Shown here: positions 21,542 through 27,759 of the stretch, one piece after another
Position numbering within the stretch: the stretch's first letter is position 1
Layout of the letters: every line of letters begins with the position of its first letter
Notes under the pieces: model-generated
What the model was told of the DNA's origin: nothing
Database searches by the model: none
The model's input: the letters and a program-made list of their open reading frames with translations, nothing else
Position numbers and translations under genes: made by a program
Origin: an uncultured Veillonella sp.
Lineage (GTDB): Bacteria > Bacillota > Negativicutes > Veillonellales > Veillonellaceae
DNA length: 27,759 nt
Assembly (NCBI GenBank): GCA_900757715.1
Contig: CAAEOZ010000178.1
Span: 1-27,759, forward strand
Direction of reading: 5' to 3'

Positions 21542-21740
21542 AGTAGGACTCCTTTATGCTATGATGCGACCTATACTTCTATAGGTCGTCATCAGATTTA
21601 TAGTGTTCGTGAAAGTATCTTTTCTGAGTTTAGTGCTCTCTAGTTATAGAGCATATTTTTTGTAAATTATGGCAATGATATCTTTAACTTTTACCATAGC
21701 CTAAATTGCATTATAGAATGTAGCGTGTATCTATCCTATA

Positions 21741-24023
21741 TTAGGAGGAACAGCTTGTGCATTCATCCATTTCAAGAGATTGATTGCGGATATAGTAGAT
21801 TGTTTTAATCCCTTGTTTGTAGGCTTCTACGTAAAGGTCAAGAATTTCTTTCGCTTTCATTTGAGGCGTGATGTACAAATTGAAAGATTGTGCTTGGTCA
21901 ATATGACGTTGACGCACACCACAAGCTTTGATGGACCATTGTTGGTCGATTGTATGCGCCTCTTTGTAGAGCCAGAATGTTTTGTCGTTCAAATCTGGTG
22001 CCGTTTTTGGTGTGAAAGAACCTTTCTTTTCTTCGATGAAGAATTTTTTGAAGATAGGGTCGATACCAGCTGTTGTATTAGCGATGTTGGATGTAGAACC
22101 TGTAGGAGCTACAGCCATCAAGTAACCGTTGCGGATACCATATTTTGCAACGTCCGCAGCCAATTGTTTCCAACGATCAGATGTGTAGCCACGACGAGTG
22201 AAATATTCACCAGTTTCCCATTCGGAACCTTTGAACGCAGGGTACGCACCTTTTTCTTTAGCAAGCTCCATAGACGCTTTAATCGCATAGAATGCGATGT
22301 TTTCAAATAACTTGTCCGCTACTTCGATGTGCTCATCGGATTCCCATTGGATATCATGATTTACGAGGTAGTGGTGATAACCAGACGTACCAAGACCGAT
22401 AGCGCGGTATTTATCAGAAGTCATGCGAGACTCTGGCACTGGCGCTTGGTTGATAGAGATAACATTATCTAACATGCGAATTTGAAGGGCAATGTTTTCT
22501 TCTAATTCTTCGTCATTAATACGACCAAGGCTAATGGAGTTTAAGTTACATGTAACCATGTCGCCTGTGTTTGTTTTAGTAGTAATTGTACCGTCTTCGT
22601 TGATTACCTCTTCTGCAAGGTTTGTAAAACCAACGTTTTGTGCGATTTCGTGGCACAAGTTGGATGCGTAAATCATACCTGCATGTTTGTTAGGATTTGC
22701 AGCGTTTACAGTATCGCGGAAGAAGATAAATGGCGTACCAGTTTCAACAGCGGAGCGCATGATTTTTTTCATCATGTCTAATGCTGGAACTTCGATGCCG
22801 TGTAAATTAGGATCTTGTTCACATTCGATATAGCGTTTAGTAAACTCTTTTTCGTCATCTGTATCGAAGTAGTCCTCTAAAGAGTAGCCTTTTACAGCTA
22901 AGATTTCATGAGGGTCGAAGAGGGTGAAGTTTTCACGAGCTAACATACGTTCCATGAAGATATTTGGAACGGAGATAGCAGGGAAGATATCGTGCGCTTT
23001 GCGGCGGTCATCACCGTTGTTTGTACGAAGCTCTACGAATTCATAGAAGTCTTTGTGCCAAATATCAAGCGTTACTGTAGCACCGCCTTTACGTTTACCC
23101 AATTGGTCTACTGCAACAGCTGTATCATTGTACAAGCGAATCCAAGGGATAACGCCGCCAGAGGAGTTTTTGAAACCGCGGATATCGGAGTTCAATGCAC
23201 GAACTTTACCAAGGTAGATACCAAGAGCGCCACCGTGTTTAGATACGCGAGAGAACTTGCTATTTACGTCGTAGATAGACCATAAATTGTCGTCTACACC
23301 AGAGATAAAGCAAGAGGACAATTGGTGGAATGGTGTACCGGCATTTGCCAAAGTAGGTGTAGCTGTTGTCATTTTTAGTTGGCTCATCAAATCGTAGAAT
23401 TTCTTAGCGTATTCTACTTTGTTTTCCCCTTCTACAAGAGCCAAGTGCATTGCGATAGCCATGAAACGCTCTTGAGGTAATTCAAAGATTTCTTTGTTGA
23501 AGCCTTTTACCAAGTAACGGTCAGCCAATAATTTGAGACCTTCATAGTTGAAGAGATAGTCGCGCTTAGGTTTGATGTAATCGCCTAATTCTTGCAATTC
23601 GTCAGCTGTGTATTCTGTAACGAAGAAGTCTGCGTATTTTTTCTCTTCTACAAGCATGTTGACAAGATTTGGAAAGTTGCCGTAGCCAAATGCTTTGTAA
23701 CGACGAGTAATAGCCGCTTCTTTATAGAGATCGAACAAGAATAGGCGGGCTGCTACGAACTGCCAATCTTGGTTCATTTTATTAACTTGGTTGCCGAAGC
23801 CGTCGTCTTTTTTAGATATAACTTTTTCGATAGCTGTTTGGACTAAAGTTTTTTGAATTTCTTTAGTAGTCATGCCATCAACGAATTGTAACTTCGCATC
23901 CAATTCCAATTCTAGTGGATCACAAGAATCTAACCCCAAACATGCGAAGGCTATCATTCGTTTCGTTTTTTCAACGGACAACGGCTCAAAATGGCCATCC
24001 CGCTTCTTGATCATAATCTCCAT
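21741..24023 (-). CDS. nrdA: Class I ribonucleotide reductase, large (alpha) subunit
   Basis: This subunit reduces ribonucleoside diphosphates to deoxyribonucleotides. The 760-residue protein begins with an ATP-cone (about residues 4-95, IKKRDGHFEPLSVEKTKRM), the site of overall ATP/dATP control. The active site shows C238 (LSSCFISG), N455, C457 and E459 (NLCHEI) and C492 (TCNLNSISLG). The radical-transfer tyrosine pair is Y743-Y744 (TIYYIRN), and the tail has the thioredoxin-type redox pair C755/C758 (CTSC). Length equals that of E. coli NrdA. The ATG at 24023 has AAGGGG seven bases upstream; an in-frame ATG three codons later is less favoured. nrdB follows, so the two form a conventional pair. 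Confidence 0.96.
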   Translation of the reverse strand: MEIMIKKRDGHFEPLSVEKTKRMIAFACLGLDSCDPLELELDAKLQFVDGMTTKEIQKTLVQTAIEKVISKKDDGFGNQVNKMNQDWQFVAARLFLFDLYKEAAITRRYKAFGYGNFPNLVNMLVEEKKYADFFVTEYTADELQELGDYIKPKRDYLFNYEGLKLLADRYLVKGFNKEIFELPQERFMAIAMHLALVEGENKVEYAKKFYDLMSQLKMTTATPTLANAGTPFHQLSSCFISGVDDNLWSIYDVNSKFSRVSKHGGALGIYLGKVRALNSDIRGFKNSSGGVIPWIRLYNDTAVAVDQLGKRKGGATVTLDIWHKDFYEFVELRTNNGDDRRKAHDIFPAISVPNIFMERMLARENFTLFDPHEILAVKGYSLEDYFDTDDEKEFTKRYIECEQDPNLHGIEVPALDMMKKIMRSAVETGTPFIFFRDTVNAANPNKHAGMIYASNLCHEIAQNVGFTNLAEEVINEDGTITTKTNTGDMVTCNLNSISLGRINDEELEENIALQIRMLDNVISINQAPVPESRMTSDKYRAIGLGTSGYHHYLVNHDIQWESDEHIEVADKLFENIAFYAIKASMELAKEKGAYPAFKGSEWETGEYFTRRGYTSDRWKQLAADVAKYGIRNGYLMAVAPTGSTSNIANTTAGIDPIFKKFFIEEKKGSFTPKTAPDLNDKTFWLYKEAHTIDQQWSIKACGVRQRHIDQAQSFNLYITPQMKAKEILDLYVEAYKQGIKTIYYIRNQSLEMDECTSCSS

Positions 24024-24133
24024 TACTGTTCCCCTTGAGAGTTAAAAGTCATAAAACTGTTATTTAGTCGTATAAGCATATATAAGATTAGAATGAATTA
24101 TATAAATTATCTTTAAGTTGAGTCTAATCAGAA

Positions 24134-24171
24134 AAATAAGAAAACTACTATATATGGTAGTTTTCTTATTT
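24134..24171 (-). terminator. Terminator hairpin between the 519-residue membrane protein gene and nrdA
   Basis: AAATAAGAAAACTAC and GTAGTTTTCTTATTT form a perfect 15-bp stem with an 8-base loop. On the minus strand TTTTTC follows. It most likely ends the upstream membrane-protein transcript. The loop region also contains CCATATATAG (minus strand), close to the core of an NrdR box. Confidence 0.8.
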
Positions 24172-24304
24172 AGCTTATACATTATGTTACGATTATAGCG
24201 AAAAATTTCTATATATTCAATATTGACATTTGTAAAATTTTTAATATAGTTTCGCAAAAAATGTTGATATGGCTGAAGATGCCTTAAATTACTAGCTTTC
24301 ATAA

Positions 24305-25864
24305 TTAATTATATAATACGCTAAAAATAATTCTTCGTGCGCTGTCTTGATATGCGTAGTAGGAGTGGATTAAGAGTTTATATCCCTTGCCTTCTATAAT
24401 GACTGAATCTGAAGCCGTTTTTGGCACAGTGAGGAATTTTTCATATATATGATGAACCTCGGTCACGCCATTTGGTAGAGATACCTCTAAATCAAGCCCT
24501 TCATTGATGAATCTAAAGTTGATCGATTCATATGACGCTGTTGGTATGTCAGCTGTACCATCAGCAGGCTCACGTACTTCTAATTCAATGTTAGAAATGA
24601 ATTTATTATATCCTACAAGCGAAATAACATGTGGTTCTTCAACGGCCGTAAAGCTGATAAACTGAATATTTCTTTCCTTATATATTTCAGTTGCTTCTGG
24701 TTTTGATGAATCTCCCTGTATAATCGTTCTGCCATAGTCTGTAAAATCAGGATCAAATGTTTCTAAAATAGGCAAGTATACGTGCCATTGACCATCAATT
24801 TTCGTATAGTTTGTAAACTCTCGATGGGACGTGTAACCAATGGATGGCATTAAAAGGACTGCGCCTAGGGCGAGAGCCATAATCGTTGTATGGACCGACG
24901 GAGTTAAACGTTTTACAAAGGAATATACGTTATGTGCTAAGAAGATTAGATTGAATGCGGCCACATAAATCGTATTGAGCCAGAGTAAAGGCTCATTTAT
25001 TACGCGCTTGCCAATCAGGATTAAGCACAATATTGTAATTGTAATAAATAAGAAGCATAGAATCTTTTGCGTTCGGCTACTTTCACTAGACCTGAAACTA
25101 GCCAAATAAAATAGATAGAAAATGGCTACATATGGATAGTATGTGTAAAGGAATCGTGAATCTTCACGGAGACCTAAGAGGATTAATACCAAGTAGATAT
25201 TAGCAAGAATGCCTGTAATGATGGACGCCTTTGGTAGTATAAGGCCAAAAACAATATTAAAGAATGCATTTGGTTCTGGCGGTCCCTCTGGATCCTCTTT
25301 GTAAGTACATAGCATAGACATACAGATAAATATATTAATAGCGGCTAATACTTTAAAGATTAGATCATCAAAGGTAAATGGTTTGTTCAGAATGATGAAG
25401 AAAAACCATAGAGTCATGATTATGACGACATTATACAGTGTTGATGTAACAATGGTAATACCAATCCGTTTCAGGCGATTGATGATTTCGCCAATGTAGT
25501 ATTCTCCAGGCGATGTAAAATATAGAGCAATCATAGAGTACAGCCATAGGTATGATATGTTTTCTGTGGCGAACTCGATGCCTCGTATGTGATGGTACGT
25601 TTCGTGAATCGTATATAGACCAACGCTGATGCCTATACTTAATAATGTATATATGATGGAGTACTTTCGATCTCGCATTATATATGTTTCCAGTATGACA
25701 ATGAAGAAATACAGCGTGTACAACCCAAGGTCTATATCGTCAAACCAATCTTGTTCAATATATAACGGTGTACATGAAAATACGGCGATTAATACTAGCA
25801 ATAAAGGTGACTGCGTTGCTAGGTCTCGCAGCGAAGACCATAAATGTTTAATTGCAGATTTCAT
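24305..25864 (-). CDS. Polytopic membrane protein of unknown function
   Basis: I do not firmly recognise this 519-residue protein. About ten hydrophobic segments fill residues 15-360, with short loops. One loop (about 204-222) is rich in acidic residues and proline (CTYKEDPEGPPEPN). The last 155 residues are hydrophilic and probably form a soluble domain outside the membrane. The overall plan, a membrane block with repeated pairs of helices and a C-terminal soluble domain, recalls DUF4153-type proteins, but this is only a guess. GAGGGAGAGAATCT precedes the ATG. It is followed by a terminator and is divergent from the alcohol dehydrogenase gene. Confidence 0.7.
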   Translation of the reverse strand: MKSAIKHLWSSLRDLATQSPLLLVLIAVFSCTPLYIEQDWFDDIDLGLYTLYFFIVILETYIMRDRKYSIIYTLLSIGISVGLYTIHETYHHIRGIEFATENISYLWLYSMIALYFTSPGEYYIGEIINRLKRIGITIVTSTLYNVVIIMTLWFFFIILNKPFTFDDLIFKVLAAINIFICMSMLCTYKEDPEGPPEPNAFFNIVFGLILPKASIITGILANIYLVLILLGLREDSRFLYTYYPYVAIFYLFYLASFRSSESSRTQKILCFLFITITILCLILIGKRVINEPLLWLNTIYVAAFNLIFLAHNVYSFVKRLTPSVHTTIMALALGAVLLMPSIGYTSHREFTNYTKIDGQWHVYLPILETFDPDFTDYGRTIIQGDSSKPEATEIYKERNIQFISFTAVEEPHVISLVGYNKFISNIELEVREPADGTADIPTASYESINFRFINEGLDLEVSLPNGVTEVHHIYEKFLTVPKTASDSVIIEGKGYKLLIHSYYAYQDSARRIIFSVLYN

Positions 25865-26011
25865 AGATTCTCTCCCTCTATAAAAATAAATGACCCCTCT
25901 TATATGTAGTATACATGTTTTCTGGTGAAAGTCCTATGAGGTTTTACAGGCGTCTGAATATACATTACAATAACATTAAGAACTAGTATTTATAGAAAAG
26001 AGGTCGTTCAC

Positions 26012-27184
26012 ATGGAGTTCTCTTATTTTTTACCAGTACATATCCAATTTGGGTGGGATAAAGTCGACAGTGTTGCTGATTTTGTTAAGCCCTATGGCAA
26101 AAAGGCGCTCATCGTAACGGGGCGTACGAGTGCCAAAAAATCTGGCTTATATGACCGTGTGACGGCAAAACTTGATGCAGCGCATATCGAACATGTGTTG
26201 TTTGATCAAGTGGATGCGAATCCTTTGACGACGATTGCATTGGATGGTGCTGCTATAGCTAAATCTGAAAGCTGTGATATGGTCATTGCCATTGGTGGCG
26301 GCTCTATCATGGACTGTGCAAAAGGCATTGCATTTATGGCCGTTAATGATGGTGACATTAACGACTATATCTTCAACCGTAAAACTAGTGATAAGGCGTT
26401 GCCGTTAATCGTAATTCCTACAACCTGTGGTACAGGTTCTGAAGGCAATGGTTTCGGGGTGCTTACCAATCCTGAAACGGGGGATAAGAAATCTTTGCGA
26501 TGTAATGCCATCGTGCCGAAGGTATCCATCGTAGATCCGGCAGTGATGGGCACAATGCCGCCTCATGTATTGGCATCTGTAGGCTTTGATGCACTATGTC
26601 ATAATATTGAGGCTTATACATCTAAAACAGCACAACCTTTTACAGATGCACTGTCCCACTATGCAGTAACATTATTGGCTCAATATCTCGTGCCTTTATA
26701 TAAACATGTGAAATCTTTTGCTAATGGGCAATCCGGTATTTTATCTGATGCGCAATGTAAAAGTGCGTGGGAATCGGTAACTATTGCTAGTACGATTGGC
26801 GGGATGGTTATCAATACGGCAGGCGTCACACTCGCTCATGGTATGGAACACCCTGCTAGTGGGCTGAAAGATATTACTCACGGGGTAGGCCTTGCCGTTA
26901 TCGAACCGGTTGTAGTGGAATATACATGGAGTGCTAACCCAGACAAATTTGCTACCTTGGCACGTATCTTCAACCATGGAGATGGCTCCGAACTAGGCGA
27001 AGCACTGCGTTTAATCGTTCATGAATTAGACCTTACCACAAACCTCACAGAACTAGGTTTTACGAAAAAAGACATCCCTTGGCTCGTCGATAACGTATAC
27101 GTCGTAGCTACAGGGAATATTGCTAATACAATGGCTGAAATTAGCCGTGAAGATATAGAAGTGCTGTATAAAAAGATGTTTTAA
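26012..27184 (+). CDS. Iron-containing alcohol dehydrogenase (group III, butanol-dehydrogenase-like)
   Basis: This 390-residue enzyme belongs to the iron-dependent (type III) alcohol dehydrogenase family, which interconverts alcohols and aldehydes or ketones with NAD(P)H. The nucleotide-binding motif GGGSIMDCAKG is at 95-105. Metal ligands are D193 and H197 (GFDALCHNIEAY), H276 (AGVTLAHGMEH) and H290 (ITHGVG); H280 lies beside them. TTCGTGSEGNG (137-147) is the conserved cofactor-side loop. Which alcohol it uses, and whether it prefers NADH or NADPH, cannot be read. AAAGAGGTCGTTCAC precedes the ATG. A membrane-protein gene begins 24 bases after its stop and may be co-transcribed. Confidence 0.9.
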   Translation: MEFSYFLPVHIQFGWDKVDSVADFVKPYGKKALIVTGRTSAKKSGLYDRVTAKLDAAHIEHVLFDQVDANPLTTIALDGAAIAKSESCDMVIAIGGGSIMDCAKGIAFMAVNDGDINDYIFNRKTSDKALPLIVIPTTCGTGSEGNGFGVLTNPETGDKKSLRCNAIVPKVSIVDPAVMGTMPPHVLASVGFDALCHNIEAYTSKTAQPFTDALSHYAVTLLAQYLVPLYKHVKSFANGQSGILSDAQCKSAWESVTIASTIGGMVINTAGVTLAHGMEHPASGLKDITHGVGLAVIEPVVVEYTWSANPDKFATLARIFNHGDGSELGEALRLIVHELDLTTNLTELGFTKKDIPWLVDNVYVVATGNIANTMAEISREDIEVLYKKMF

Positions 27185-27208
27185 GTGTTGTCATAAAAGG
27201 AGAGAGTT

Positions 27209-27759
27209 TTGTTTCAAGGATTTTATGGCCTATTAACAGTTATGTTATGTGTGCTGTGTGTTATTGTAGTGACACTTTTTAACTTAGCACCTATTACATA
27301 CATTGTGTTTGGTGTAACCATACTATTGAGTTTATTATTACAATATATTCGTTTTAAGAAACAGTCTATATCTGAAAAAAGGCATACTCAATTGGCCTGG
27401 TGCTTGTATATAGCGTTTACTCTCAGTTTTTCTTGGCTAATAGGCGATTGGTTTAAGTACGATTTGCAAACAAGCCTTGATCAATTTGATTCTTTCGAGT
27501 ATAGCACAAAGGATTGGAATCAAGGATGGCCCAATAGTGAAGAATTGCCGGAGGGGTTAAAACGGCCAGAAAAACTTCCAGAAGGTATTTATAATGCGTC
27601 TGCTTTTCGTAGTAGTTTAGCTTGGGCTAATGCATATCCAGAGAGATATACGGTATTGGAGGGGGACCCAAAAGTAATTGCACAATATGAAGCGATAGCT
27701 AAGCAAAATGCAGCTTATACAGCGCAAATTGATGCGGATGGTGTATTGCGTGATTTAGA
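27209..27759 (+). CDS. Membrane protein of unknown function, cut by the window edge
   Basis: An open frame starts with TTG at 27209 behind AAAGGAGAGA and runs to the end of the window without a stop (183 codons seen). The N-terminus has two adjacent hydrophobic segments (about residues 6-46) and a third at about 65-82 (LAWCLYIAFTLSFSWLIGDW). A hydrophilic, tryptophan-rich region follows (KDWNQGWPNSEELPEGLKRP). I recognise no family. It begins 24 bases after the alcohol dehydrogenase, so the two may share a transcript. Only the 5' part is present, so the full length and the possibility of further domains are unknown. Confidence 0.6.
   Translation, partial: MFQGFYGLLTVMLCVLCVIVVTLFNLAPITYIVFGVTILLSLLLQYIRFKKQSISEKRHTQLAWCLYIAFTLSFSWLIGDWFKYDLQTSLDQFDSFEYSTKDWNQGWPNSEELPEGLKRPEKLPEGIYNASAFRSSLAWANAYPERYTVLEGDPKVIAQYEAIAKQNAAYTAQIDADGVLRDL

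Noticed and set aside
21780..22310. 176-codon plus-strand open frame inside nrdA
   Set aside because: It is antisense to a fully conserved part of nrdA, is rich in Cys and Phe as expected for a shadow frame, and has no family match.
24060..24302. 80-codon minus-strand frame between the membrane protein gene and nrdA
   Set aside because: It has no ribosome site, runs through the terminator hairpin at 24134-24171, and its composition reflects AT-rich spacer.

Overview
The window looks like a chromosomal stretch of a low-to-moderate GC Firmicute. It most resembles Veillonella or a related member of the Negativicutes. This is inferred from the AT-rich intergenic DNA, strong AGGAGG-type ribosome binding sites, the style of the protein sequences, a shikimate dehydrogenase-shikimate kinase fusion, and a DIP1984-family protein. 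No rRNA, tRNA, insertion sequence, phage gene or CRISPR array is visible.

Layout. 1-1.7 kb: a CycA-like amino acid permease on the minus strand. 1.7-3.3 kb: a compact plus-strand operon of a SRPBCC-fold protein, a MarR repressor and a Nim-like flavin-binding oxidase-fold protein, with a palindromic operator overlapping a consensus promoter. 3.4-5.8 kb: two paralogous secreted proteins of unknown function, the second carrying two copies of the domain. 5.9-9.4 kb: a NCS2 purine permease, an Rrf2 regulator with three cysteines, and an MFS exporter. 9.4-10.5 kb: aroD behind a structured leader. 10.6-11.2 kb: an orphan gene with two RelB/DinJ-type antitoxin domains. 11.6-19.0 kb: a minus-strand cluster aroF-aroB-aroA-aroC-pheA-aroEK. 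19.1-20.5 kb: a GNAT acetyltransferase and a DIP1984 protein. 20.5-24.0 kb: class I ribonucleotide reductase nrdA-nrdB. 24.3-27.8 kb: an unknown polytopic membrane protein, an iron-type alcohol dehydrogenase, and a membrane protein cut by the window edge.

How the genes work together. AroF, AroB, AroD, AroE, AroK, AroA and AroC are all present, so the whole chorismate pathway is encoded here. PheA takes chorismate on to phenylpyruvate. No tryptophan- or tyrosine-branch genes are visible.

The main discovery is upstream of aroF. A 29-codon leader peptide (positions 18838-18927, minus strand) carries the run Tyr-Phe-Tyr-Trp-Phe-Phe. It is followed by a perfect 15-bp terminator hairpin with a six-U tail. 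The part of the leader coding sequence just after the aromatic run can pair with the 5' arm of that terminator. This is the architecture of a ribosome-mediated transcription attenuator that would sense all three aromatic amino acids. Two further terminator-like hairpins, between aroF and aroB and between pheA and aroEK, suggest that the cluster is subdivided transcriptionally.
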